Assembly (NCBI GenBank): GCA_965263045.1
Contig: CBDHGK010000041.1
Location: 5,022,001 to 5,086,000 of the forward strand
Length of the DNA stretch: 64,000 nt
DNA from: G963664115 sp965263045
Lineage (GTDB): Bacteria; Acidobacteriota; Terriglobia; 20CM-2-55-15
Direction: 5' to 3'
Under the pieces are notes generated by a model. That model was not told the origin of the DNA. It ran no database searches and saw only the letters and a list, made by a program, of their open reading frames with translations. Position 1 is the first letter of the stretch. Each line of letters starts with the position of its first letter. A program made the position numbers and the translations under genes. Positions 53,228-62,586 of this stretch are shown one piece after another.

Positions 53228-53869
53228 TTAATTAAGGGCGAAGCAGTAGAAGAGGAAACCGCTGCCCCCGTCGGCCCCGCTGCAGCTCCGGACCGGATGC
53301 GCCCCGTTCCAGGAGGAAAAGCCGACGCTGCCATCACGGTCGCTGTGTCCGATCATGGCCCAGTGGTCGCTGGAGTTGCTGGTCCAGTTCCAACACGTCA
53401 TCGTGTGGTCATCGAAATCCAGCATGTCCATCATGGCAAACGGAAAAGCCGTGCCGTCGGGCTGCGAGCCGGTCAATATGTCGTGGTTGGAGACCGCCTC
53501 ACCCCGTTCCGTCAATGATGTGCGTGCGGTGACATTGGAACTGTCAGAGTGCAAATCCTCGACGTTCTCGGCCACTTTGATACCGGTTGGGCTGTACCAC
53601 GGCCCGTCACCGATGCGGTCACGCGCGTCGATCGTTACAGCTCGCTGGCTCTGGCTCAGGTAGGCGACCCAGGTCTTGTTCCCGGCACCGACGGCGGCTG
53701 CCAGTTGCTGGCAATGGGCATCGGCACCGATGAGGCCGCCCAGATTACCTCCGTCCCCCGGACCAGCGCTCGTTACGAAAAAACTCATGCTCGTGTCCTG
53801 GGCAAGTCCTGACAGCGGGGCCAGCACCAGCAGCAGGACAGCTACCGAAACCGTTTGAATGTGCTTCAT
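53228..53869 (-). CDS. Secreted lectin/endostatin-like domain protein
   Basis: 213 aa. Signal peptide ending LSGLAQD, then SFFVTSAGPGDGGNLGGLIGADAHCQQLAAAVG and a C-terminus with paired Cys (MTCWNWTS, VRSCSGADGGSGFLFYCFALN), characteristic of short secreted proteins with a C-type-lectin/endostatin-like fold. Probably stabilised by disulfides. No link to neighbours visible; may be a surface or adhesion factor. Confidence 0.8.
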   Translation of the reverse strand: MKHIQTVSVAVLLLVLAPLSGLAQDTSMSFFVTSAGPGDGGNLGGLIGADAHCQQLAAAVGAGNKTWVAYLSQSQRAVTIDARDRIGDGPWYSPTGIKVAENVEDLHSDSSNVTARTSLTERGEAVSNHDILTGSQPDGTAFPFAMMDMLDFDDHTMTCWNWTSNSSDHWAMIGHSDRDGSVGFSSWNGAHPVRSCSGADGGSGFLFYCFALN

Positions 53870-54271
53870 TTCGAACTCCTTGATTTTCTGTTACCGATGT
53901 ACGACCTCCGAGGTCAGTCCGAGAAATTCCAGCGATGGCAGCGATGGCCGAACGGCAAAGCGAGACCCACAGTTTGACCTCCCGCTGGACGAAACGCACC
54001 GCTCGCCTGGCACCTTTCTGCAAATACCTTTCTGTACATTACCGTCGGACAGCGTCCTGAGCAGCCATGCAACCACGTTGCGTATCCCATTCAACGCCAC
54101 AGTGCACCCATTCTAACCATAGCCCGGTGGGCTCGGTGTGCTCACAGATTCGATCCTCGTCGAAATGCCTGCGGTCACAGACCGCGCCGGCAGTCGAACC
54201 GGCCCGACGTTGCGCCGTGACAGGCGGCCATGATTGGCCCGACTTAACACCGTCAACTCTGCCGCACGCTG
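53870..54271. other. Gap upstream of the lectin-like gene
   Basis: About 400 bases with no supported gene. It lies between the lectin-like start and the original 3' end of the metallo-beta-lactamase gene. Short frames on both strands have no ribosome-binding site or domain. The lectin promoter should be here but is not obvious. Confidence 0.4.
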
Positions 54272-54313
54272 TTAAGTGATGTTGTGCGTTTTCTTGTATT
54301 CAGCCCAATGTTC
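54272..54313 (-). pseudogene. Detached 3' end of the metallo-beta-lactamase gene
   Basis: On the minus strand the target duplication (GAA CAT TGG) is followed by codons for AEYKKTHNIT and a TAA at 54272-54274. This is the continuation of LHLKEHW in the gene at 55736, separated from it by the IS. Confidence 0.85.
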
Positions 54314-55753
54314 GAATGTGTGCCAATCTTAGTTGGAAATTGAAACGGCTCCAAACCCCATGGTTTGATGGTATTGGAAGAAACAACATCAAGCCTGTAA
54401 GAGAAAGGAGCCGAGATGAGGAGTCTGTTACGTTCGGTAAAGAAACGCAAGAAGTCGCGTGTGCTGGGTGAGGTCGAGGTCCTGAGCCGGGAGGAATACT
54501 CGGGACTGGAATTGGACTCGAAGGTGGAGATGATTCGGGCGTTGATCCCACTGGGGTTGATGCACGTGGAGGAGTTGCTCGACGAGGAAGTGAAGTCGTT
54601 GGCGGGTGAGCGATACGCACGAAAGGAGGCGGCGTTGCGGGGCCGGCGACACGGGAGCAATCCGGGGACCGTGGGGCTGGGTGGCCAGCGGGTGCCGGTT
54701 CGGGTGCCTCGAGTGCGCAGCGTGGCGGGCGGGGAGATTCCGCTTCGGACCTACGAGGAACTCAGTCCGGGTGGCGCGGTGAACGAGCTACTGCTCAGAC
54801 GTGTGCTGTATGGGATCTCCTGCCGGAACTATGAATCGGCCGCTGAAGCGATTCCGGGAGCGATCGGACTGTCGAGTTCGACGGTGTCTCGAGGATTCGT
54901 CCAGGCGAGTGCCGCGAAACTTCGGGAGATGCAGGAGCGGGATCTGAGTGGCGAGGACGTCGTGGCGATCTTCCTGGACGGGAAGGCGTTTGCCGACGCC
55001 CTGATGGTAGTGGCCCTGGGCGTCACGCTTTCGGGCGACAAACGCTTCTTGGGCTTCGTGGAGACCGACACGGAGAACGAGCAAGTGCTGACTCCGTTTC
55101 TCCGTTCGTTGATGGAGCGGGGCCTGGACATCTCTGAAGGCGTGCTGGTGATTGTCGACGGCGGCAAAGGTCTGCGGGCGGCGGTCAAGAAGGCATTCAG
55201 GAATCGAGCCCTGGTCCAACGCTGCCAATGGCACAAACGCGAGAACGTCGTGAGATACCTATCGAAGACCGAGCAAGCCGTGTGGCGACGCCGGCTGCAG
55301 CGGGCCTACGAGCGCCCGGAGTACGACGAAGCTCGGGCGGCGCTCGGAGAGCTCCATGGAGAGCTCGAGGAGCGAAACCAATCGGGGGCTGCGAGCCTTG
55401 AGGAAGGCCTGGAAGAGACCCTCACGTTGCATCGGCTCGGCGTGTACGGGGTCTTGGGCCGTTCGTTCAAGACGACGAATTGCCTGGAATCGGTCAATGC
55501 CCTTGTCGAGGAAAGGTGTGCGAAGGTCGATCATTGGAAGAACTCGAGTCAGCGGCAACGCTGGTTGGCGACGGCGCTCATCGACATCGAACCGCGCCTG
55601 AGGAAGGTGATCGGCTACCGTCATCTTCCAAAGCTCCGCGAAGCCCTCCAGCGAGAGCTGAAAATTGAGGCGAAGACGTCGACGAGATCGAAGAAGAAGG
55701 TTGCATGACCCATCGTGAGCCGTGGAGAGTTTCAACTAAGAATGGGCTTGACT
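54314..55753. mobile_element. IS256-type insertion sequence with 9-bp target duplication
   Basis: CCAATGTTC at 54305-54313 and 55754-55762 flank a 1440-bp element. Imperfect terminal inverted repeats share CTTAGTTG near each end (54328 and 55733-55740) and a further ACGGCTC inward. One intact transposase. The perfect duplication indicates a recent simple insertion. Confidence 0.88.
54416..55708 (+). CDS. IS256-family (mutator) transposase
   Basis: 430 aa. DDE residues: Asp in VVAIFLDGKAFADALM, Asp in LVIVDGGKGLRAAVKKAF, Glu in TTNCLESVNALVEER. The NRALVQRCQWHKRENVVRYL segment with the CxxH pair is family-typical. Basic C-terminus. AAAGGAG precedes the ATG. It belongs to a branch clearly different from the transposase at 7930. 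Appears intact and, given the target duplication, was recently active. Confidence 0.93.
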   Translation: MRSLLRSVKKRKKSRVLGEVEVLSREEYSGLELDSKVEMIRALIPLGLMHVEELLDEEVKSLAGERYARKEAALRGRRHGSNPGTVGLGGQRVPVRVPRVRSVAGGEIPLRTYEELSPGGAVNELLLRRVLYGISCRNYESAAEAIPGAIGLSSSTVSRGFVQASAAKLREMQERDLSGEDVVAIFLDGKAFADALMVVALGVTLSGDKRFLGFVETDTENEQVLTPFLRSLMERGLDISEGVLVIVDGGKGLRAAVKKAFRNRALVQRCQWHKRENVVRYLSKTEQAVWRRRLQRAYERPEYDEARAALGELHGELEERNQSGAASLEEGLEETLTLHRLGVYGVLGRSFKTTNCLESVNALVEERCAKVDHWKNSSQRQRWLATALIDIEPRLRKVIGYRHLPKLREALQRELKIEAKTSTRSKKKVA

Positions 55754-56368
55754 CCAATGTTCTTTGAGGTGGAGAAACTCATCATAGGTCTTCGTCAGCA
55801 GGAAGGGGTTGGTCATGTTCTCGTTGCTAATCGTAGAGGACGGTTGCACGCCATAGTCGTGGCCCGGCCATACCTCTATGTTTCCGTCGAGACGCATCAA
55901 CCGATGCAGGCTGTCCCATTGCTGGCGAGGGTCGCTCAACGGGAAATGAGGACCGGTGCCGCCAATTTTCCCGACGAAAAGAATATCGCCCGTGAGCAAT
56001 TTCTCTTCGACCAACACGCAAACGTGGTCGGGGATATGCCCGGGGGTATGCAGGAAGCGCAGCGAAATCGATCCCACCCGCAGTTCTTCGTTATCGGTCA
56101 CACGCACCTGGCAGGGATGCGGGGTGCTTTCATGCAGAACCTCGGGTGCCGCGGTGCGTGCAGCAAGATAGCCATTGCCGGCAATATGATCCGGGTGCGA
56201 ATGCGTGCTGATGATATAGCAGACCTCGAGTCCATTCCGCTCGGCCCGTTCCAACGTGCGCTCGGGCGCATAAGACGCATCAACAATTGCTGCTTTTCTG
56301 GTGTCCGGATCACCGATCAGGTAACCGAGGTTCCGGTCTCCGTTGACCGGGATCTGTTCGAAAATCAT
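55736..56368 (-). CDS. Metallo-beta-lactamase-fold hydrolase, last residues replaced by IS
   Basis: 210 aa as it stands. Zinc motif STHSHPDH, then FLHTPGHIPDHVCVLVEEKLLTGDILFVGKIGGTGPHF and VWPGHDYG, the pattern of glyoxalase II/persulfide-dioxygenase-like enzymes. The IS inserted after LHLKEHW; the frame now ends SQAHS in place of AEYKKTHNIT, read on the far side of the IS. Since the catalytic core is untouched the product may still work. Cytoplasmic, no signal. Confidence 0.9.
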   Translation of the reverse strand: MIFEQIPVNGDRNLGYLIGDPDTRKAAIVDASYAPERTLERAERNGLEVCYIISTHSHPDHIAGNGYLAARTAAPEVLHESTPHPCQVRVTDNEELRVGSISLRFLHTPGHIPDHVCVLVEEKLLTGDILFVGKIGGTGPHFPLSDPRQQWDSLHRLMRLDGNIEVWPGHDYGVQPSSTISNENMTNPFLLTKTYDEFLHLKEHWSQAHS

Positions 56369-56609
56369 CGTCTATCCACCCCCGCGATTATGTCAGACGT
56401 CGAGCCTGCCCAATTATAGATGCAGGTTCGGAGCCGAAGAAACCTTCGTTCGCGACCGCGCCGCCCTCACTGGAGCGATGCCGGTATTCACTGATGCCTG
56501 GCGCGCTTCAAAAATTCCGGATGCAGCAACACTGCGACCCGAATTGCGTTTGGCGCTCAGGCTTGAATGCCGCTTGTCTATCCCGAACGTTCGGTCATAA
56601 CATGAACCC
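56369..56609. other. Gap between metallo-beta-lactamase and aldo/keto reductase genes
   Basis: 241 bases between divergent genes, presumably carrying both promoters; none can be assigned with confidence. Confidence 0.35.
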
Positions 56610-57599
56610 ATGGAACAACGACGTTTGGGACGCGATGGACCGGAAGTCTCTGCGATGGGACTGGGCTGCATGGGAATGAGCGAATTCTATTCGGGCCGGG
56701 ATGACGCCGAATCACGCGCCACGCTCGACCGCGCACTCGAGTTGGGCGTTGATTTTCTCGATACCGCCGACGTATACGGGCCGCACACGAACGAAGAGTT
56801 GATCGGGCAATGGCTCAAGGGAAAGCGCAACCGGGTCTTTCTTGCGACGAAGTTCGGAGCCGTGCGCAAACGGGGAGGACCGCTTATCGGGGTGAATGGG
56901 CGGCCCGAGTACGTGCAAAGAGCGTGCGATGCCAGCCTGAAGCGGCTGGGAGTCGAAACGATCGATCTCTACTACCAGCACCGCGTCGATCTCGACACGC
57001 CGATCGAAGATACCGTCGAGGCCATGGCCCGGCTGATCGATGCCGGAAAGGTCCGTTACCTGGGATTGTCGGAAGCCTCGGCCGCGACACTCGAACGCGC
57101 GTCCGCGGTCCATCCGATTGCAGCCCTCCAGAGCGAATATTCCCTGTGGACTCGCGATATTGAAGCCGTGGGGGTTCTCGCGATGGCCCGGCGGCTGGGG
57201 GTAGCGCTTGTGGCCTATAGTCCGCTCGGTCGGGGATTTCTCTCAGGTTCGTTCAAATCGATCGCGGAAATTCCGGCCGATGACTACCGCCGCAATTCCC
57301 CTCGATTCCAGGGTGAGAACTTCGCGAAAAATCGGGAGCGGGTCCGCCAGATCGAGGACCTTGCCGCTTCACGTAGTGTGACCGCCGCCCAACTGGCTCT
57401 CGCATGGGTTCTCTCACAGGGCGACGATGTCATTCCGATTCCCGGCACCAAGCGGCGGATCTATCTCGAGGAAAACACCGCAGCGCTCGATATCGTTCTT
57501 ACGCCTGAGGAACGCGATCAACTCGCGGCTGCCTTTCCTCCCGCCGAAATCGCCGGAGCACGCTACCCGGAATCGCAGATGCATCGCGTCAACGCGTAG
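56610..57599 (+). CDS. Aldo/keto reductase
   Basis: 329 aa NADPH-dependent reductase of the AKR11/AKR13 type. Tetrad: Asp in FLDTADVYG, Tyr in the same segment, Lys in FLATKFGAV, His in DLYYQHRVD. The C-terminal IPIPGTKRRIYLEENTAALD is the cofactor-binding element. Start MEQRRLGRDGPEVSAMGLG is the family beginning. It stands alone; possibly detoxifies aldehydes. Confidence 0.93.
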   Translation: MEQRRLGRDGPEVSAMGLGCMGMSEFYSGRDDAESRATLDRALELGVDFLDTADVYGPHTNEELIGQWLKGKRNRVFLATKFGAVRKRGGPLIGVNGRPEYVQRACDASLKRLGVETIDLYYQHRVDLDTPIEDTVEAMARLIDAGKVRYLGLSEASAATLERASAVHPIAALQSEYSLWTRDIEAVGVLAMARRLGVALVAYSPLGRGFLSGSFKSIAEIPADDYRRNSPRFQGENFAKNRERVRQIEDLAASRSVTAAQLALAWVLSQGDDVIPIPGTKRRIYLEENTAALDIVLTPEERDQLAAAFPPAEIAGARYPESQMHRVNA

Positions 57600-57937
57600 A
57601 CGACTGGCGGTCCCGTTGGAGCGCGATGGATGCCCTCAGCCTGCCACATACAGATATACGCGCCCAGTCCTGCTACCTGAGTTATCCTTTCGTTTAAGAC
57701 CTACCGGGATACGGCTGGTGCAGTTTTCAATTCGCCATAAGATGCTGGTCGGTCCGCGCATAACAAAGCGACGCAATGATTTCGGACGGAAACTGATGGC
57801 TGAGATAGAGAGCTCGGTAGCTTTTCATACCGCCATGGTGCGGCGTGATTCGTTCCCCTGACAGTGTCGTCGGTGGGGATGCCGGCCACCGGGCTCCCCC
57901 TTCAGATTGGCTCGTGTGGCCCGTAGTCACACACCCG
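57600..57937. other. Gap with hairpin at the end of the ferritin-like gene
   Basis: 338 bases, no supported gene. A hairpin CACACACCC / GGGTGTGTG (57928-57955) spans the stop codon of the ferritin-like gene and may act in termination, but there is no T-run on either side. Confidence 0.4.
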
Positions 57938-58423
57938 TCACTCGCTGGGTGTGTGAATAAAGCTGACCGGGACTGGATTCTCGCCCAGCGCCCCAAGGAG
58001 GGCGGACCAGTGCATGGCTTCCACGCCTGCGATGCTTGCTGCCAACCGACCCAACTCTGGCGAGGAAAACTGTGCGACCGACGCGACTGAGGCACTGGCC
58101 CCGCTCTGCTCAAGAGAGGCAGCGTAGCGAAGCACGTCGGCCTGACTGTTGAGCGGCGGAGGAGGATACTCCCCAGCGTACTCCTCCCATGTTTTGGCTG
58201 GAATCGGCTGGCCACCAAGATCAACGATAGCCTCCTGGATGCGCTGCGCATGCTCCCGGTGATCCCCCTGGAATTTCGCCGCCACGGCGCCAACTCCATC
58301 TTCGAGCAGGCCGGATCCTATCGCAGCATCATATGCCGCAATGCCAAAGTACTCTCCTCCGAGCGAGCTGTTCAGGATCTCGACATCCTTCTTCGTATCA
58401 ATTGCGGTGCCTGATATGGACAT
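57938..58423 (-). CDS. Ferritin-like domain protein
   Basis: 161 aa, four-helix bundle. Potential metal ligands: EYFGIAAYD, DHREHAQRIQEAI, GVEAMHWSALLGAL (Glu and His in helices). Resembles the DUF4439/ferritin-like (Dps-related) group. No signal peptide in this form. GGGAGAATC precedes the ATG. Next to a flavodoxin-fold gene on the same strand, which suggests a redox or oxidative-stress role. Confidence 0.8.
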   Translation of the reverse strand: MSISGTAIDTKKDVEILNSSLGGEYFGIAAYDAAIGSGLLEDGVGAVAAKFQGDHREHAQRIQEAIVDLGGQPIPAKTWEEYAGEYPPPPLNSQADVLRYAASLEQSGASASVASVAQFSSPELGRLAASIAGVEAMHWSALLGALGENPVPVSFIHTPSE

Positions 58424-58534
58424 GGTGATTCTCCCTGTTTAGTTTCGAACGTTGACGAAAACAACTGAAGTTTCTTATCAGTTTCTGACAATCAAATATT
58501 CTAGATAGACAGCAGAGTCGGGCCCGCTGCCGGG

Positions 58535-59281
58535 TCATCGATGTTCGGGGTTCGGGTGATCAAACCGGCATCCGGCCTCCCACAATGAACGCTGATTGCC
58601 ATGCGCCGGGATCCCTCCGGCGTCTTTGATCATTCGGGCCATATGTAGAAGATTCCATGTCATGAATGTCGCGTTGCGGTTGGTGAATTCGTTCTCCGGG
58701 CCACCGGAGCCGGGATCGAGATACGAGGGCCCGGGACCCGCTTCTCCAATCCACCCTGCATCGGCCTGCGGCGGAATGACGTATCCGATGTGCTGTAACG
58801 AATAGAGAATCGACATGGAGCAATGCTTGATTCCGTCTTCGTTTCCCGTGATCATGCATCCGACGACGCCGCCGTAGTATCGATACTGACCCTGCTCGTT
58901 CAAATCGCCCGAACTACCGTAGAGACGCTCGATAACCTGGGTACATACCGACGATTTTTCACCCAGCCAAATCGACGAACCAAGCACCAGAATGTTGGCC
59001 TGCTCGACTCGCTCGTAGATCCTGGGCCATTCGTCTTCGGGCCACCCGCGATCCGACATATCTGCGTAGACACCGAACGCGACTTTGAAGTCAATCGGGC
59101 GTATAACCTCCACTGTGACGCCGTTTTGTTCCATGATCGATCTCGAGATGTTGATGACGCCTTCCGTGTGTGACAGCTCGGGAGATTTTTTGAGCGTGCA
59201 GTTCAAGAACACAGCTTTCAGATCTGAAAAATTCCAATTGCTGTCCTCGCCATGTTTGAATTGTCCTTCGCTCAGTGCCAT
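58535..59281 (-). CDS. Flavodoxin/NADPH-dependent FMN-reductase-like protein
   Basis: 248 aa. FMN-binding flavodoxin fold: LKAVFLNCTLKKSPELSHTEGV (phosphate loop), ANILVLGSSIWLGEKSSVCTQVIERL, and YYGGVVGCMITGNEDGIKHCSMSILYSLQHIGYVIP. Typical of NAD(P)H-quinone or FMN reductases of the WrbA/IsuF-like class. GGAGG 7 bases before ATG. Follows the ferritin-like gene in the same direction (111 bases upstream of it), perhaps supplying electrons. Confidence 0.88.
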   Translation of the reverse strand: MALSEGQFKHGEDSNWNFSDLKAVFLNCTLKKSPELSHTEGVINISRSIMEQNGVTVEVIRPIDFKVAFGVYADMSDRGWPEDEWPRIYERVEQANILVLGSSIWLGEKSSVCTQVIERLYGSSGDLNEQGQYRYYGGVVGCMITGNEDGIKHCSMSILYSLQHIGYVIPPQADAGWIGEAGPGPSYLDPGSGGPENEFTNRNATFMTWNLLHMARMIKDAGGIPAHGNQRSLWEAGCRFDHPNPEHR

Positions 59282-59443
59282 CTAATAGCCTCCTGACAAG
59301 CCGCTATTTGTTAACCTTGCCTCGCGCCTTACTAACAGTCTTCCCTGCGGGCAAACCGTTACATCCGATGTGAACGCATTCGGTGGGTCGCGCACGATTC
59401 TGGTGATGCCGTCGACGCGGTCGCCGGGCTGCGACAGACGTGT

Positions 59444-59704
59444 TCATAGACTCACGAGGTTCGAAATGATGTGGGCTGCCGCGATCTTCGGCCAGTCACC
59501 GTCGCCGGGCACCTCTTCCAGCCAGCGTGTCAGACAGCTGGGAGTTGTGAACTCACCGTGACGGCCGAGAACATAAGCCGAATACCACCCTGACCATCGG
59601 TCGTCCCGGACGCCGCCGAGGAAGTTAGACTCGTAGTCGTGATGGGCTAGGCCGGCTTCGGATAACGTCTCGCCGAGCTCTTGTTCTATCGGTTTTGTGA
59701 CCAT
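59444..59704 (-). CDS. Small conserved-looking protein of unknown function
   Basis: 86 aa. Contains HHDYESNFLGGVRDDRWSGWYSAYVLGRHGEF, a Trp/Tyr/His-rich motif seen in short hypothetical proteins that pair an HH start with a WxxWY core, and a C-terminal helix (WPKIAAAHIISNLVSL). GGAGATTTTC precedes the ATG. No family named with confidence; same strand as flavodoxin and the sigma-factor genes but not closely linked. Confidence 0.6.
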   Translation of the reverse strand: MVTKPIEQELGETLSEAGLAHHDYESNFLGGVRDDRWSGWYSAYVLGRHGEFTTPSCLTRWLEEVPGDGDWPKIAAAHIISNLVSL

Positions 59705-59920
59705 ATCGAAAATCTCCTTCCAGCCTGTCGATTACACTCCCCACAGTGCCCGGTGATAGCGGCGTGTCTGCCATCACGTTTACGGTCGGCGAGCTGATGG
59801 ATAGTCGGGTCGATCGACGAGACGTTACAGATATAGTCAGACTTTTCTCAGGACGAGGTGTTGAAACTGCGGCGGTGGAGGAAGGCTTTCAGGCGAAAAC
59901 GGCGTCGAGCCGGCGGGTAT

Positions 59921-60166
59921 TCAGTCGGCTTTCTTCCAGGCTCGGAAAGCATCGACGATGCTGGACTCCAGATTCGACGGAATTTCGACAGACGGCATAT
60001 TGCCGAGCTGCTTGACGGTCTCCTGCATTTGCTCGATATAGGTAATACAACCGGGGCATCTGGAAAGATGCGACTCAAATCTCTCTCTATCCGTGGAACT
60101 CAGTACCCCTTCAAGGTACTCCGTGATGAGCTGGGTCAACTCTTTGCAGCTTAGTTCAGACGTCAA
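59921..60166 (-). CDS. Anti-sigma factor (zinc-finger HC2 type)
   Basis: 81 aa. SCKELTQLITEYLEGVLSSTDRERFESHLSRCPGCITYI carries the HxxxCxxC zinc pattern of ECF anti-sigma factors. It has no membrane segment, so it is a soluble inhibitor, perhaps redox-responsive. Start TTG at 60166, overlapping the sigma-factor end by 11 bases, with GGGAGGG 6 bases upstream; the long frame to 60301 is inside the sigma gene. Binds and inactivates the adjacent sigma factor. Confidence 0.85.
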   Translation of the reverse strand: MTSELSCKELTQLITEYLEGVLSSTDRERFESHLSRCPGCITYIEQMQETVKQLGNMPSVEIPSNLESSIVDAFRAWKKAD

Positions 60167-60806
60167 CTTCCACCCTCCCAGGAGGCGAGAATTGATCCTC
60201 AAGCCTCGCACGTACCCTTGACCTCGCTCGGTGCAAGAGGACCCTCTGATTAGTCTCGGAGAGTTCCATAACGTTACAAACTTCTTCTCCGGACCAGCCA
60301 TTGATGTCCCTCAGGGTTATGACGAGGCGTTGCGCTACGGGCAGGGCTGCAACTGCGATCTGGATCGCCGCCATTGTTTCGCGACCGACTAACTCCTGCT
60401 CGGGATCGAGGTTCCATGACCTTGGGTTGATTGACCAGTGATCGGGATACTCTCCGTCCGACCGCTGGAATCTGGAGCCGTCTACCGGGTGGTAGTCTGC
60501 TCGGATTTCGGCGTCAACGAACTCCGAAAACGTAACCGCTCGTTTTTCGCGTACGCCGCGTGTGCGTGCCAGATTCATCACAATCCGCGAGATCCACGTT
60601 TTGAGGGCAGAGCGACTCTCAAACGCGTCGATACCCTTGACAACAGCGAGCCACGCGTCCTGGACAACTTCCTCTGCGACCTGTGCGCTCGAAACATACA
60701 GACGTGCAAGGGCCAACATGGAGTTGTGGTGGGTCCGAACCAGTTCGAGGAACGCTGTCTCATCACGGCTTCGCAACCGTTCGACCAGGACACGTTCAGA
60801 TTGCAT
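60156..60806 (-). CDS. ECF-family RNA polymerase sigma factor
   Basis: 216 aa. Sigma-2 region LVRTHHNSMLALARLYVSSAQVAEEVVQDAWLAVVKGIDAFESRSALKTWISRIVMNLAR and sigma-4 region LPVAQRLVITLRDINGWSGEEVCNVMELSETNQRVLLHRARSRVRARL are clear; a linker of about 60 residues separates them. Overlaps the anti-sigma gene, so coupled. The ferritin-like, flavodoxin and lectin genes nearby are candidate targets, untested. Confidence 0.93.
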   Translation of the reverse strand: MQSERVLVERLRSRDETAFLELVRTHHNSMLALARLYVSSAQVAEEVVQDAWLAVVKGIDAFESRSALKTWISRIVMNLARTRGVREKRAVTFSEFVDAEIRADYHPVDGSRFQRSDGEYPDHWSINPRSWNLDPEQELVGRETMAAIQIAVAALPVAQRLVITLRDINGWSGEEVCNVMELSETNQRVLLHRARSRVRARLEDQFSPPGRVEVDV

Positions 60807-61404
60807 TTGGTTCGGTGCCTCCGATGCGAGTCAATAGCTCAGAAAAGGCTCGTTCGAGTCGAAACTGTGTAGTGACTGACTTGTGTACCGGATCCCATTC
60901 TTGGCGTGTCGCTAAAAAGCTGAGAAAATCTGGCTAAATACTACGAGGGAAGAGACTTGAGGTCAATGAAACAGTCGCATGCCTGTACAACCGCATACAC
61001 GAAACTTGAGCCGGCATATAACCATACGGCAGGAAAGGCCACGGAAGCGCTGATTCCCCGCGACAAACATTTAGCGTTCATCGGAAGTGCCGAGCGAGAA
61101 AGCGTCGTGGGGACGAGATTTTCGGGCACTTTCGATAACGACGTTTGAAGGAAGCCGGTGGCGTTTGCGGCGGACGCGGTGGGCTATGGAGAAAGTACGG
61201 GAATGCGGGTTGAAATTGTCACGGGACGGGACTCGACAAGGGCGAGTGGCGGGGTGGCGACGAGGAGTGTGGGTTCCGGAGCAGCAGTTTTAGAGAGTCT
61301 GCGGTGCGGGTCGAGGCTCGATTTGGAAGCATTTTTGAGATCAAGACACACGTGGGCGGCGGCGTGCGCGAGCACGTCTGGAAAGTGTGTAACTGGAATC
61401 TCTG
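60807..61404. other. Gap between sigma-factor gene and IS91-type element
   Basis: About 600 bases; no supported gene. A 63-codon frame (60957-61148) has no recognisable domain. The right part is GC-rich and belongs probably to the terminal region of the IS91-type element, whose left boundary I could not fix. Confidence 0.4.
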
Positions 61405-62586
61405 CTACGACGTATCTGCAAAGCATATGGAAGTGAAGCTCCATGCGATCTGCGCAGCGGTCAGCCTCTCGATGACCTTCATCGGGGTCTGACAGACGGG
61501 ACATAACCCGGCCGAGTCGCTCGCAGGGGCTTCCTCGTGAGGATCGGTCGACGCCATTCCTAACAAACGATGACAAAGTTCCATGGATGCGGAACGTTGT
61601 GCGTTCGCCATGAAACCGAAATGTCGGATGCGGACAAAACCTTTCGGCAGCACGTGGAGGAGGAAGCGGCGGATGAACTCGGCGGCGGAAACCGTCATCG
61701 TTCTTGATTTGTTGCCACGCGCGTAATCCCGCCAACGGAACGTGACCTGGCCGCCGTCGAAGGACAACAATCGATGATTGGAGATGGCAACACGGTGGGT
61801 ATAGCGTCCGAGATAGCGTAATACCTGTTCGGGCCCACCGAATGCCGGCTTCGCATAGACGACCCAAGGTTGGCGAAATAACGGTCGCAGGAAAGCCGCG
61901 AAGCTCTTCGGTTCGGATAACTGCTGGATCTGTCCCGCGAAGGTCAGGCACTCTCTGCGAAACGCCTTCCGCAATCCGTCAACGAACTTTCCCCGGAATA
62001 TTTTCCCCAGAACCTTTACAGGCAGGAAGAAAGGGTAGCGCGGCCGAATCCATCGCGAACGGTCCGGTGCGATTCCACCGGCGGGAACGACGCAGTGGAG
62101 GTGAGGATGAAACAGCACGTTTTGTCCCCATGTGTGCAGGATGAGGAAGAAGCCGATCTCGGCGCCAAGGTGTTTGGGATTTCTCGCGACCTCCCGCAGC
62201 GTCTCGGCCACGGTGCGGAACAGCAGGTTATAGAGTTCAACCGGATTCTGCAGGACAAGCGCATGTAGTTCCTTTGGCAGCGTGAACACGACATGGAAGT
62301 ATCGTGTCGCGAGAAGTTCACGTTCTCTGGCTGCGATCCAGCGCTGACGCGCCTGAGTCTGGCATTTCGGACAATGGCGATTACGGCATGAGTTGTAGGA
62401 GATGGTCCCCTCGCCCCCACATCGCGGGCAGGCATCGATATGACCGCCAAGAGCGGCTGTTCGGCAACGCACGATGGCATGCATCACCTTCAGCTGCTGG
62501 AAATCGATTCTGTTTCGATGACGGTCGATGAAGTCGTTGCCCCGCGCGCGCAGGATGTCGGCCACCTCCACGGCGGACCGCGTCAT
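61405..62586 (-). CDS. IS91-family transposase
   Basis: 393 aa Y2-type rolling-circle transposase. N-terminal zinc module (CPRCGGEGTISYNSCRNRHCPKCQ) followed by FHVVFTLPKELHAL, the HUH motif in LFHPHLHCVVPAGGI, and the catalytic Tyr region YLGRYTHRVAISNHRLLS. Start at 62586 (MTRSAVEVADILRARGNDF), overlapping the stop of the recombinase gene by four bases; the frame to 62865 is antisense to that gene. Such transposases mobilise neighbouring DNA one-sidedly. Confidence 0.93.
   Translation of the reverse strand: MTRSAVEVADILRARGNDFIDRHRNRIDFQQLKVMHAIVRCRTAALGGHIDACPRCGGEGTISYNSCRNRHCPKCQTQARQRWIAARERELLATRYFHVVFTLPKELHALVLQNPVELYNLLFRTVAETLREVARNPKHLGAEIGFFLILHTWGQNVLFHPHLHCVVPAGGIAPDRSRWIRPRYPFFLPVKVLGKIFRGKFVDGLRKAFRRECLTFAGQIQQLSEPKSFAAFLRPLFRQPWVVYAKPAFGGPEQVLRYLGRYTHRVAISNHRLLSFDGGQVTFRWRDYARGNKSRTMTVSAAEFIRRFLLHVLPKGFVRIRHFGFMANAQRSASMELCHRLLGMASTDPHEEAPASDSAGLCPVCQTPMKVIERLTAAQIAWSFTSICFADTS

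Noticed and set aside
60957..61148. 63-codon plus-strand frame between sigma factor and IS91
   Set aside because: No ribosome-binding site, no domain, composition unlike neighbouring genes.
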